Counted from the first letter of the stretch, positions 24,219-35,964 are shown. The stretch is 64,000 nucleotides of DNA from Cryptomeria japonica (GCF_030272615.1 NC_081414.1:2357501-2421500), one strand, 5' to 3'. Notes: generated from the sequence alone by a model not told the origin. Numbers and translations are program-made.

Positions 24219-27200
24219 ATGTCTACTAATTATTTCAGGAAGGATAGTCCTAAACTTGATGGAACCAACTATGGAATATGAAAAATCAGAATGGAGACAC
24301 ATCTGAATTGCATTGGTAAAGACATCTAGGAAGCTACTGAGAATGGTTATACTGCTACTACAGCTGGTCAGCCTACTCCTACTACTTTAGCTAAAGATGA
24401 AGAAAATGATTGCAAAGCAAGAGAAGAACTTTTGAGCGCATTATCAGATCAACAAATCATGGGATTATCAGATAGATCTACTGCAAAAGCTATTTGGGAT
24501 CATTTGAAAACACTGAATGAAGGGGATTCCATAGTCAAAATTGCAAAACTTGAAAGCTTCCGAGTTAGGTATGAACATCTGAAAATGGAAGAAGATGAAA
24601 GAATTTTTGCCTTTATGGAAAGAGTAAATGAAATTGTTTTAGGTATCAAATGTTGTGGAGGAACCTTGAGTGAAGATGAGATTGTTTCAAAAATCTTAAG
24701 AGGTTTGCCACCGACATATAAAATGAAGGTTACTGCTATTAATGAGCTGAGAACAATGCCTAATACATCATTAACTAGGGATACATTGATTGGAAAACTT
24801 TCAACTTTTGAAATAGAGGAATTTGGTCCTGTTGCTATAAAAACTGATTTGGCCTTCAAAGCATCAACATCATCTGCTCCATCTTTTGACAAATCAGATA
24901 GGAGAGGTTTTTATGCAAGAGAAATTGAAGAAACCAGGAAGGAGAATGAAGAGCTTGAAGAACTTGAAGCACTATTTGCAAGAAAAATGCCAAAAGGACC
25001 AATTGGAAGTAAGTATGAAGGTAAAGCACCCTTTAAATGTTTCAATTGCAATAAGATTGGTCATATGGCTTCAAGATGCCCTGATAGACATGCTAGACTA
25101 AGAGAAGAAGCTAGAAGGACTTACAAACCTAATCTTGAATATCAGAGATACAGATTTAAGAAAAACAAAGATAAATCTTGTTACATTGCTGATGAAGGTG
25201 TGACTGATGATTCTGATGAGGATCCAGTAGACAATAGATGGGTCTTTGTTGCTATAACAGAAGATCAACTGGTACCTATTGCTCCACCGGTAGAACAAGC
25301 CCTAGCAGCTAAAGTTGAATCAAAGGATGAATGGATTATTGACTTAGGATGCTCACATCACATGACTGGAGACAAAAGCAAATTCTTGAACTTTCAAGAA
25401 TGCAATGGAGGTTTAGTAAGATTCGGAGATGACAAAGCTTGTTCAATCAAAGGTAAGGGTTCAATATCTCTTGATGGTAAACATAACACTGACAACCTTT
25501 ACTATGTTGAAGGATTAAAACATAATCTTTCAAGTGTTGGTCAATTAATTGAGAAAGGTTTTCAGTTACAATTTAAAAATGGAAAATGCAAAATCATGAA
25601 TAGAACTGGTTTGGAAATTGCAACCGGTAATCAGACTAGAGGTAATATCTTTCATTTGAATAACAGTGAAAAGGCATGCTTAATTGCCCATATAGATGAA
25701 AGTTGGCTATGGCATAAAAGACTATGTCATGTAAATTTTGATTGCATGGTAAAAATCAGTACTTCTAAGGCAGTTAGAAATCTACCTAAAATTGTGAAAC
25801 CTCATAATACAATTTGCAAGGAATGTCAATTTGGAAAACAGGTTAGAGCTAGTTTCAAAAGTATTCCAGAAAAATCCAATAATGCTCTTGATTTAATTCA
25901 CATTGATTTATGTGGTCTGGCTAGAACTAAAAGCTTATAAGGTGATAGATATTTCATGCTAATTATTGATGATTATTCTAGAATGTGTTGGGTTACTTTT
26001 CCTAGAGAAAAGTCAGAAGCACTTGGGAAGTTCAAACTATTCAAAGCAATGGTTGAAAATGAAACCGGTAAGAAAATTAAATGTTTAAGATCAGATCAAG
26101 GAGGAGAATTCACATGTAGAGATTTTAATACATTCTGTGAAGTGAATGGAATCAAAAGATAGTTATCAGCACCTCGGACACCACAACAGAATGGAGTTGT
26201 TGAAAGGAAAAACAGAACTATTTTGGATGCAACAAGAAGTATGTTATCAAAAGCAAATCTACCACATGTGTACTGGAGAGAGGCAGTAAGCACTGTTGTC
26301 TATACATTCAACAAAGTTCACATCAAAGGTGAAACTGGTAAGACCCCTCATGAACTATGGTTTGGAAATACTCCTACTCTTAAGTATTTTAGAATTTCTG
26401 GAAGTAAATGTTATATTAGAAGAGATGAGTATATTGGCAAGTTTGATCCTAGAAGTGATGAAGGAATATTTCTTGGTTATTCATCTAAGAGTAAAGCTTA
26501 TAGATGTTTTAATAAAAGATTACAAAAAATTGTTGAGAGTACAAATGTAAAGATTGATGAACAATTCAGAGGAACTTCAAGGTATATAGACTCTGAACCG
26601 GTAACAGAAATTATGACAAATGAACCAACAGTAAATCCATCAGTACAGAATGATGACCTAGTTACTCCGGTATCATCAGAGGATACCACAGTAATTGAAG
26701 AACAACAATAGACTAAGACACCCCGGTATGTAAGACTGAATCATTCTGGAGATCAGATAATTGGAAGCAAATTTAAAGGAGTCATGACAAGAGGAAGATT
26801 GGCAAATGAAGAGGTATGTCTTATTTCTCAAATTGAACCATTATCTATCAATGAGGCATGTGAAGATAAATTTTGGATTAAAGCTATGGAAGAAGAATTA
26901 GGACAAATTGAGAAAAATAATACTTGGACATTAGTTTCCTGGCCTAAAAATAAAAATGTAATTGGAACCAAATGGGTATTTAGAAACAAACTCAATGAAG
27001 ATGGTAAGGTTGTCAGGAATAAAGCAAGACTAGTGTGTAAGGGATATTCTCAGAAAGAAGGAGTTGATTACAATGAAACCTTTGCACCAGTAGCTAGAAT
27101 TGAAGCAGTTAGATTATTCTTAGCCTTTGCAGCTCACAAGGATTACAAAGTTTATCAAATGGATATTAAATGTGCATTTTTGAATAGAGATCTTGAAGAA

Positions 27201-28370
27201 GAAGTTTATATTGAACAACCTGATGGATTTTCTTTGACAGATAACAATGATATGGTTTGCAGATTAAGAAAAGCTCTATATGGACTAAAACAAGCTCCAA
27301 GAGCCTGGTATGCAAGATTGGATAAGTATCTCTTAAAAATTGGTTTTACTAAAGGAAATGCAGATAGCAATTTATATTACAAAGTAACTAATGATGACAT
27401 TTTGATTATGGAAGTATTTGTTGATGATATAATCTTTGGAGGAGAAGATGGATTATGCAAAGAATTTTCTCTTAAAATGCAACATGAATTTGAAATGTCT
27501 ATGATTGGAGAAATAAAATTATTTTTAGGATTGCAGATTTTACAAACTGATAAAGGCATATTTTTTAGTCAATCTAAGTACTTGAAAGAACTACTCAAGA
27601 AATTTGGGATGGAGAACTCTAAACTGGTAAGCACACCTATGACTACAAATGACAAATTATCTCAAAGGGATGAATCTACACCTGTTAATCCAACTAGATA
27701 AAAATCTATGATAGGAGGTTTACTATATTTAACAAAAGCCAGACCTAATATTATGAATGCAGTATGTATAGTTTCTAGATTTCAGAGTAATCCCAAGGAA
27801 AATCATGAATTAGCAGTGAAAAGGATTTTTTGGTACTTACAAGGCACAACAAATCTTGGATTATGGTATCCTAAAGATGAAAATTTTGATCTATATGCAT
27901 ACACAGATGCAAATTGGGCAGGAGATGTGGATGATAGAAAAAGCACCACTGGAGGAGCATTCTTTCTTGGAAAGAGATTAGTTTCTTGGCTAAGTAAGAA
28001 ACAGAGTTGTACATCTTTATCAATAGTAGAATCAGAATATGTTGCAGCAGCAACAAACTGTACATAGGTACTTTGGCTTAAGCAAATGTTGAAAGACATA
28101 AAAGTAAAATGCAAGGAACCTATTACTATATATTGTGATAACACTGCAGCAATTGATATATCTAAGAATCCAGTATTACATTCTAAAACAAAACATGTTT
28201 CTATCAAACTGAATTTTCTAAGGGAAAAAGTTGAAGAAAAGGAAATAAAACTGGTTTATGTGAATACTAAAGAACAACTTGCAGATATTTTTACAAAACC
28301 TTTGCCTAAGGAAACTTTTGAGTATCTCAGAGATCAGCTCAGAGTCTTACCTCCACCGGTAGAGACTTAG
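24219..28370 (+). pseudogene. Copia gag-pol, one frame, seven stops
   Basis: From ATG at 24219 to TAG at 28368 the whole polyprotein (1,383 codons) stays in one frame, with no frameshift. Gag has a knuckle CFNCNKIGHMASRC at residues 274-287. The protease motif reads DLGCSHHMTG at residue 375, where DSG is expected (TCA to TTA). Integrase zinc and catalytic blocks (CLRSDQGGEF, TPQQNGVVERK) follow. Reverse transcriptase has [19 protein letters not shown] and FVDD. RNase H ends with EQLADIFTKPLP. Premature stops start at 24279 (TGA), 24327 (TAG), 25938 (TAA), 26160 (TAG), 26709 (TAG), 27699 (TAA) and 28065 (TAG). The first two replace Trp (TGG). The others mostly fit Gln codons changed by C to T. 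The copy is dead but little rearranged. Confidence 0.93.
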
Positions 28371-28725
28371 ACAGTTGATGATTGTCATCATCCGACATAA
28401 TTAAATAGACAAATCTTTTATTCTGGTATTTGATGAGGAAGCTACTTCTCAGGGGGAGCAGTTGGTATATTGAATTGGTTGGTATTTTGTATGAACTTGA
28501 CCTTTTTGTGACTTTGGCATTTGATGTCAAAGGGGGAGAGATATATGGAAAAACATTAAGGAAAAATATATGGAAAAATGCATTATCTTTCTGAGGAGAG
28601 ATTGGTATTGTAAATAAATCGTTGTATCAACACATATTACTCCCAGGTGGAGAATTGGTTTTTGTACTTGGCATTTCTATTTTGGCACTTTGATGGTTTT
28701 TCCATCTTGTGTTGCCATCAATGCC

Positions 28726-28737
28726 AAAGGGGGAGAT
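28726..28737 (+). promoter_or_regulatory. Copia polypurine tract
   Basis: AAAGGGGGAGAT immediately before the 3' LTR at 28738. Two similar GGGGGAG runs lie upstream (28452 and 28531), as in other copia elements of this type. Confidence 0.88.
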
Positions 28738-29799
28738 TGTTGGTATTTTGGTATGGTTTTGTCATTGATGTCAACACCTGCTAAATACACCTACTTTAGA
28801 GATACAACAACATTCACCGGCAATCAGTAAATTGTTCAAACAATCACCGGTATATGGTTAACCGGCAGGATATAATGTTCACCGGTACATGCAATGACAT
28901 GGAAGACACTTGGTAATGTCGAAGACATCATGTGGTCACTTTTCCTTGAAGTAATATCATTGGTATATTCTTATTTGCATATTTTGCTTTTACCGGCAAA
29001 TAGGTCTAGGTTATCTAGGGTTACACCGCCAGGTTTATCTTTTCCAGATCAGCATGGCACGCTATGGAGATGATTTATTATTGTTGTAAATGCATTAAGC
29101 CCACATGTTCAATCGGTTATTGCATCGGATATTGTATTATTTGTAAAATGTTTTATTGTAATATCTTGTAGAGCCGACCTACTAAAATTGGTCTTAGGGT
29201 ATGGTATAAATGTAAGATCTTATTTGTAAGATCAAATTTGGAATGCGAAAAATATTTAAGGAAGGGTATATGCGAGATCAAGCAGAGATATACACGAAGA
29301 CATCATTTGAAAGTGAAGTTAGGTTTTTGGAAAAACATATCAGCATTACACCAGTACTGAATCCAGCATATGAAGATATTATTTTGTGCAGTACATTCTC
29401 ATTGGATTTAACCATCCAACTATAGTCAGTGTGACTCCCAATTGTGTTTGAGCAGTGAGCTCTAGCCTGTTGGCCTTTCTGCATGTGCAGACCCCTCTTT
29501 GTACACTTACTATCTGCAGTAGTATCATCTGATTGTGGGTAAGGTTTCCCACCGTGGTTTTTCCCCTTACAGGGTTTCCACGTACAAATATTTGTGTCAT
29601 GTGTTGTGATTGACTTTGTGCTTATGTTTCATGCATTAATTCTTACTGGTACAGCATTTCCTGTTAACATTGTTTACCGACACAATTAACTCTCTTACCG
29701 GTATTAAGCAATAAGTTGGTTAATAAGATTTTGGTTTGAATTTATTAGACAACTGATTCACCCCCCCCCCCCCCGCCTCAGTTGTCCCCGGGACCTACA
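28738..29799 (+). repeat. Copia 3' LTR (1,062 bp)
   Basis: Partner of 23111-24161. I count about 35 substitutions and small indels between the two, roughly 3 percent. The largest length difference is an expanded C run near 29760. Confidence 0.93.
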
Positions 29800-30951
29800 A
29801 AATGAACACCTAGGGGTAGTTTAATAGGGTTTCCTAAAGCCCATAAGGTATACCTAAGGGTTAGGGGTAATTTAAGGCAAGTTTCTACTCCTAAGTGACC
29901 TTTTAGACACCCTAAAAATTGACTTTTCTGAGTTGTGCGAAAATTGAAATTAGAAGATTGAACCTAGTTGTAAACTTTCCTTTTGGAATGAGAGTTCCCT
30001 TTCCCATTCTATCTTACCTTCCTCTTTAGTTTTTAGAAACTTGTGAGAACTCTCACAATGAGCTTCTTAAGCAAGAATTTGAAAATTTGAGGGTAATCAC
30101 CCACTCTCCATTTTTGGAGACAAGAGAGATTTCAAAAAGAATATAATAGATTTGGAATAGTGAAATTTGGCTAAGGGTAGAAGGAGAAGATCCCTGGAAT
30201 TGGGCAGCTCATCCTCAACAATACTAACCTACCTTTGGGCAGATTAAGGTTGGTTACATTCTTCTTAAAATGACTTCTTTTTGCATGTGTTTGAAAGTAT
30301 GTTGGTGTAAGAAATATGTTTCCTTGTATGTCCTTTTTGGGGATTTCATTTGGTCTTTTGTATTATGTTTTGTATGTGTTTTTGGGAGTCTTCGAGACCT
30401 CTTACTCTAGGGAGAGAGGAGGATCTTGTGGGTGGTAGCAGTGACAACCCTCGAGTGAAAGACTCTTGTTATGAGAGTGATCACAAGGGATTTTTGTGTG
30501 ACCCTTGCTGCATGGCCTGTTTGTGCAATGGGGGTCATAAGGAGGGAAATAAGGCTAGAATGCCTTGGGGGGCATAAGGAATAAGGGGTTGCAATTCTTG
30601 ATGTATTTGTTGTGCCATGAGGTGGCTACATGTTTTCCATACTTGCAGTTCTCCTCGGGGTATTGGTCCACTACCACCCTTAAAAAGGTCATCACCAAAG
30701 TGTGGTGCAGTGTAGCCGGGATGGGAGTGTGTTTGTATTTGTGTGCAATCTGTCTTTGGTGTTTGCATGTTTGTTTCCCATCTAGGGCTTGGTTCTTCGA
30801 GCTCAGGGGTGGCTACTAGTTAGCCTAGGCTGGGAGGTGAGCACTCCATGGTCATGGTTGTGATTTATTTGTAGGATGTTAGAAGAAATATCTGATGCAT
30901 GCAGTTATGGCGGGAGATGTTGATTTGAAAAGAAAAAGAGTTGTAAATGTA

Positions 30952-31128
30952 TTACGCCTTACTAGACAATGCATATCTAATATCTATTATATGCTTTTCA
31001 CTATGGATAGCAGGGTCATAAATATCATGGTATTCATCAGTGAAACCTAGTGTTTTAACCAGTTTGGTTAGGTACATTTTTTTTTTCACTTGGCTTCCTG
31101 TTGAACTATTGCTTCCCGTTTTCCCCAT
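30952..31128 (-). pseudogene. 58-codon ORF cut at the gypsy breakpoint
   Basis: On the minus strand an ATG at 31128 in a good context (ACGATGGGG) opens a frame of 58 codons. It has a Ser/Gly/Lys N-terminus (MGKTGSNSSTGSQVKKK) and then protein-like sequence including LVKTLGFTDEYHDIYDPAIH. The TAA stop at 30952-30954 lies exactly at the junction with the truncated gypsy LTR, so the reading frame was probably longer before the junction formed. Balanced composition and the start context suggest the first exon of a real gene, but I do not recognise the family. Nothing downstream of the junction continues it. Confidence 0.4.
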
Positions 31129-31535
31129 CGTTGCTATTGTTAATAATTCAAAATAATGCTAGATACAAGCCTAAAAATGCTAACCCTCAAATTGAACCAT
31201 GAGATTAAAAAAAGTAAAAAAGGCAGGATGTAGGTGCTCTAGATTTTACCCGAAATTTTTATTTCACTAGATTGGCGCAGACAGTCTCTATTGCAACTTG
31301 TATTCCTCAATCTAGTAGTCATTTTTGAATCTCCCTTGATTTACTGGTTTGTCCATGAAATGAAATATGATTATGATTTATGAGTCACTTATTTGAAAAC
31401 ATTGAAAAGTACAAAAGTAATACCTAAAGGGAAAAATATCTAGAAGCTTGTTGTAATTTTATTAATTATTATTAATATCTATTCGCCGCCGAAGGACAAA
31501 ACATTCATTGCTTCAGTCTAAATTCTGAGGACATT
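31129..31535. other. No gene seen
   Basis: AT-rich spacer between the truncated ORF and the tandem array. Confidence 0.5.
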
Positions 31536-32720
31536 AAATGTAAAACGTTCAATTCTGGGCGAAGTTCTCACAAATGTGTTCACTTCCCACATTCGGGCCG
31601 AAATCTACCCTAAGTCGTTGATCTGTGCTCATCCAACAGACGATGGTATCTGTTATCAGTTGTCATGGGTCCCATGACTTTTTCCATTTTTCAGGCACGT
31701 CACCACACTCGAGTCACTTTTCCGGACTGTTTTTTAAGTCTTTTTAATCCTTCAACTTCCGCCCGAAATAGAGCTTTATCGACTTAATTATATTTAATTA
31801 AATGTAAAACATTCAATTTCGGGCGAAGTTCTCACAAATGTGTTCACTTCCCACATTCGGCCCAAAATCCACCCTAAGTTGTTGATCTATGCTCATCCAA
31901 CAGACGATTGTATCTATTGACAATTGCTCATCCAACAGACAATTGTATCTATTGTCAATTGTCATGGGTCCCATGACTTTTGCCATTTTTCGGGCACGTC
32001 ACCTCACTCGAGTCACTTTTCCAGACTTTTATTTAAGTCTTTTTAATCCTTCAACTTTCACCCGAAATAGAGCTTTATAGACTTAATTATATTTGATTAA
32101 ATGTAAAATGTTCAATTCTGGGCAAAGTTCTCACAAATGTGTTTGCTTCCCACATCCGGGCTGAAATCCACCCTAAGTCGTTGATATGTGCTCATCCAAT
32201 GGACGATGGTATCTGTTGTTAGTTGTCGTGGGTCCCATGACTTTTACCATTTTTCAAGCACGTCACCACACTCAAGTCACTTTTTTGGACTGTGTTTTTA
32301 AGTCTGTTTAATCATTTTCAACTTCCGCCCAAAATAGAGCTTTATAGGCTTAATAATATTTGATTAAATGTAAAATGTTCAATTCTGAGGGAATTTCTTA
32401 CAAATGTGTTTACTTCCCACATTTGGGCCGAAATCCACCCTAAGTCGTTGATCTGTGCTCATCCAACGGACGATGGTATATGTTGTTAGTTGTCGTGGGT
32501 CCCATGAATTTTGCCATTTTTGGGGCACGTCACCACACTCGAGTCACTTTTTCGAACTATTTTTAAAGTTTGTTTAATCATATTCAACTTCCACCTGAAA
32601 TAGAGCTTTATAGACTTAATTATATTTAATTAAATGTAAAATGCTCAATTTTGGGTGAAGTTCTCACAAATGTGTTTACTTCCCACGTTCGGGCCGAAAT
32701 CCACCCTAAGCCATTGATCT
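31536..32720. repeat. Tandem array, about 265-bp unit, 4.3 copies
   Basis: Units start with AAATGTAAAA at 31536, 31800, 32099, 32366 and 32632. The periods are 264, 299, 267 and 266. The second unit is longer because about 33 bases around CTCATCCAACAGACAATTG are duplicated within it. Units share GGGTCCCATGACTTTT, CACGTCACC and CGAAATAGAGCTTTA and are about 85-90 percent alike by eye. The last copy breaks off near 32720. There is no coding capacity. It could be a small satellite or the tandem core of an unknown element. Confidence 0.9.
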
Positions 32721-34023
32721 AATTGAGTCTAATCCTGTTCTCTAATTGAGTCTGAGAATCTTGAATTTTCTTCTAATGACCTTGGCCTTGAGTCTAATAA
32801 TGTGGTGAATCTTATTGATAAACATGCACCTCCTAAGGACCTATGCAATATGCATTACCTTTGATCCTAGTGAGACTATTGAAACACCTTATGGCCCACT
32901 ATATATCACTTAAAGATCAAAGACATACTCTCACGATTCGTTCCAATATATATGTATGATATATTGATCAGATTCATAAAATTTCGTCATTTTGAATATA
33001 GAAAAAAAAAAAAAAAAAAGCATTGTAATTGTTGGAAAAAAAAACCCACCAAAGGGACTAAAAAATAGGGTAAGCTATCGATTATCATATCAAAAGTATA
33101 TTAAATAATCTTTTTTTTCTATTACAAAGATTAGATTATAAGATCAAATGAGTGATAGGACCAAATAAGCGAACATGCCTTTCTTCGTAAAATACCTAAT
33201 TCATTGGGTGTTTTGTAAAGTAATTAATTACTTTAATTTGTTTGATACAAAACAAATGGGACCAATTACCACATTGTATATTGATACATATAAATGATAA
33301 AATATATCCGCTTCTCAATTCTATTTTTTGAAATTGTTCTAATAATATATTCACATCCTTGGTTCTCTTCCATGAAAGCGATCCCATCTACCGTTCATAA
33401 ATGTCTCAAATTTCTTCATAATGACAAAATCTTAACTATAAATCATAGCATGTACCAACCCACACATGCACTAGTTCAAAACTTCAACAACAAGCAGGTT
33501 GGACTTTTAATTCACTTGTTTTTCGCAAGAAAAACATCTTTTTTTTATATTTATAAAGTAATAATCAACCATAATCAATGTACAAATAATTAATGGAGTG
33601 AACTCGATTTTTTTATATATATTAAATATAGAGGAAGAAGCATTACATAAAAAAGATCACAGTATTAAATTTATTTCCATTGTTTAACAAAATATTGAAA
33701 TAACGTAGCTCATAAACAAAAAGCATTTGCAAAATTATCATTAATAAAATGAAATAGAAAGCATTTTTATATCCATAGGAGGCAAACTGAAATGAACTGG
33801 AATTTTTATATTTATGTTTCAGAAACTTACAATTTTAACATGTCTGAGACTTGAGTCCCTCAAAAACTTTAAAAGCCAAAATGAGTGAGCCACTGAGCTT
33901 GTGAGGTTCAAGTTACGAGGATATAGCCAAAAAAAAAACAACTAGGGGGTCGGGGCTAGGGCACAAGTAGTGGATGGTTTACCCTGGCCCTCCCTCCATG
34001 TAGAATTCTTCAGACAGCATAAG
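32721..34023. other. Intergenic, nothing recognised
   Basis: AT-rich sequence with a poly-A run at 33001-33019 and no credible coding region. Confidence 0.5.
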
Positions 34024-34551
34024 CTAAGAGAATTCTTCAAGACAACTGTATTTTGGAAAGTCGTCCAGGAGCAACCATTCCCGGAGAAAGTCCCTGCCAA
34101 TCCGCACCCATTTCCTATGACGCGTCAACTGCTCTGCATTCAGGTTCAAAAGAAATGGTTGCCTGGCCACTGGCACTGTTTGGTCAAGGAGGAGAAGCTT
34201 GGTTAATTCACTTGCCAAAGGGATCCCCATCCCTACTTCTGCAAGGATGACAACAGTAACATCATCTCCAAGGAAGTCTTCCTTAAACACCTTCCTTAAC
34301 AACATCAACATATCCACCTTGTCTCCTCCGAGGTCCAGAAGAGATGCCAATAATCAGGATGTAATGTTCGTGTTAACACGGTATCTATTTTTGTTATGCA
34401 GAAAGTCTCTACCCAGCACCATCCTCACAACCTCATTTGTGAACATCCCAACCTCCTTGCAGACTGATTGGAGGGTTGGGTCTTTAACGGAGCCCAAAAA
34501 GGCCCTCTGGTCCTTCGCAAAAATGCTTCTCAAGCGGATAGGAGTGTCCAT
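34024..34551 (-). pseudogene. Unidentified minus-strand ORF with one stop
   Basis: From ATG at 34551 a single frame runs to 34024, broken only by a TGA at 34351-34353. The first part (65 codons) has basic and hydrophobic residues with FTNEVVRMVLGRDFLHNKN. The second has LLDLGGDKVDMLMLLRKVF and a Leu-rich stretch. Base composition is higher in GC than the flanks, which suggests true coding origin. On the minus strand a TATTTATATA-like box lies about 140 bases upstream. I could not place it in a family with confidence. It may be part of a host gene damaged by one transition, or a longer pseudogene. Confidence 0.4.
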
Positions 34552-34739
34552 CTTGACAAATCAGATTACCAATTTAAACAACGTGATCCTATAGACCTAA
34601 ACCAAAGGCAGAATTTAAATACCGCGAGCTCCGACGATTTATCTACCAAATGGCAAAGGCTAATTGAAGATGAAAGAAGCAGAGATTGTATATAAATAGT
34701 TGAAGCTCTTGATTGTAATAATTACTTCTCTAACCATAT

Positions 34740-35480
34740 TGATTCCTTTAATTTTTTTTAAATCTTTCGTATATCTCTTCAAATCTTTCCCATAAATGCA
34801 CTAGTGTGCGAAATTGGAATAGCTATAAACCAGTACCAAGTTGGCAAGTACCACATTGGAAGTCGTGGGGATAGAGTGGATTGCAGTTAGTGACTAGACA
34901 TATATTAAATGACCAACATTATCGATCGTGACTTTTAATATGTGTCTACGATCATCGAATGGTTTAAAATTATTGATGGATTTTAGGTACGTGTCACCCT
35001 TCATGTGTCAAAGTGGCCGCGCTTTTTGATACATCGTGCAGAGTCTGGACTCAATGTGATGTGATGTGCCTTGTCTATTAATGGCAATGAATTCATGAAA
35101 TCACCAATAAAATATATATGTTTCCATAAATAACAGAATTTTAGCCAAACAAATTAAATAATTTTCAAGTGGTGGATAAAAATCGCCAATACATTTAAAT
35201 AATTTTTCCTTCAGACTAAAATTTTTCCCCCATACAATTATATATTTGTTCTTTTAAATGAAAAATATTCGCTTCCTACAATATATATTTTCCCCATAAA
35301 ACAAGGTATTATTCGCCAAAATTTTATGTAATTTTCATACCCTAGGAAAAAATCGCCAATACAAAATAATTTTTTTTCCTTCTTTGAAAAAAATTTCGCC
35401 ATCAATATGAAAATTTCCCCCAAAAAATAATGTCTGATTTGCCAGGATTTTACACTTTTGCCCAGGGGGTGGTTTCTTAA
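34740..35480. repeat. AT-rich spacer with degenerate TCGCCAATAC repeats
   Basis: Sequences of the type AAAATCGCCAATAC followed by AATAATTTTTCCTTC occur near 35175 and 35348, and related TTCGCCA phrases lie between. This is an old tandem duplication of about 170 bases. No gene. Confidence 0.5.
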
Positions 35481-35503
35481 AGTTATCCCTAAATCTCATT
35501 TAC

Positions 35504-35902
35504 TCAATGTAGAAACCTTTTAGTGTTTTCATCATCAAACATCCTCAAGTTCTCAAATTTGTGCTTTAGATTTGTCAACTTGGCTTGCTTTGCCTTCAAA
35601 TCACCTTCATACACACTAATCAACTTCTCCCAGATTGGTTTAGTAGACTTAAACCCCATAACTTTAGAGAATATTGGATCACTCAAACAATTGATAATTG
35701 CAATTCTAGCCTTTGAATTATTGTTATGTGCATTAACCTCGTCTAGAGTTTGAGTACAATTTGTCGAAGCAGTATACCCAATTTAGATAATTTCCCATAT
35801 TCCAATTGATAGATATTCTAAAGGACATTCCATCCTTTCTTTGCAATAGGAGTAATTGATGACATCAAACTTCGATGCTTTGTAATTGACTTCATGTGCC
35901 AT
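35504..35902 (-). pseudogene. Copia gag fragment (UBN2-like)
   Basis: Minus-strand frame from ATG at 35902. The N-terminal part is like copia Gag (NYSYCKERMECPLEYLSIGI), a stop follows near codon 42, then SDPIFSKVMGFKSTKPIWEK, which is the UBN2 Gag core of plant copia elements. The fragment ends without knuckle, protease or pol. It is followed upstream by a primer-binding site and LTR, so it is the 5' end of a truncated copia copy on the minus strand. Confidence 0.85.
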
Positions 35903-35945
35903 TACAGATCTTCCTCAAGTGGTTAAGCTTCTATAAGAGGAACCA

Positions 35946-35959
35946 AGCTCCTGATACCA
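35946..35959 (-). promoter_or_regulatory. Copia primer-binding site, minus strand
   Basis: Reads TGGTATCAGGAGCT on the minus strand, a one-base-insert variant of the initiator tRNA-Met site, placed between an LTR end and the gag ATG. Confidence 0.75.
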
Positions 35960-35964
35960 ATTAT

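Larger units (their letters stand above)
23111..29799 (+). mobile_element. Complete Ty1/copia retrotransposon nested in gypsy 3' LTR
   Basis: A 6,689-bp element with LTRs at 23111-24161 and 28738-29799, both TGTTGG...CCTACA. It has a primer-binding site, one gag-pol frame and a polypurine tract. The target duplication AAATG is exact at 23106-23110 and 29800-29804. Domain order (integrase before reverse transcriptase) is copia. The AAAGGGGGAGAT-type tract and GLWYP-containing RNase H resemble the SIRE/Maximus-Tork side of copia, but the lineage is an inference. Confidence 0.95.
13029..30953 (+). mobile_element. Ty3/gypsy chromovirus-like LTR retrotransposon (nested, truncated)
   Basis: The element runs from a 4.4-kb 5' LTR through a primer-binding site, one gag-pol region and a polypurine tract into a 3' LTR. 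That LTR is split by a copia element and breaks off at 30,953. The integrase C-terminus is followed by a chromodomain-like tail, which places it near the Tekay/Del group of plant chromoviruses. It sits inside the TNP2 exon of a CACTA element, so it is younger than that element. Aligned LTR parts differ at roughly 39 of about 2,000 positions by my count. The right-hand 2.4 kb of the 3' LTR is missing, so no target duplication can be tested. The 5' flank is TACTG. Confidence 0.9.
22267..30953 (+). repeat. Gypsy 3' LTR, split by copia and truncated
   Basis: Left part 22267-23110 begins TGAGGCCTCACC. Right part 29800-30953 resumes after the copia insertion with AAATGAACACC. Similarity to the 5' LTR ends in TGTAAATGTATT at 30,953, so about 2.4 kb of LTR is missing. 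In the left 844 bp I count 20 differences from the 5' LTR, and six of about eleven CpG positions have become TpG or CpA in one copy. Confidence 0.87.

Noticed and set aside
31536-32720. Regular repeats resembling a CRISPR array
   Set aside because: Units are 265 bp with no unique spacers, in plant nuclear DNA. It is a tandem satellite.
34687-34702. TATATAAATAG as a plus-strand promoter
   Set aside because: A good TATA match, but no plus-strand gene follows. It is only noted as possibly serving the minus-strand ORF.
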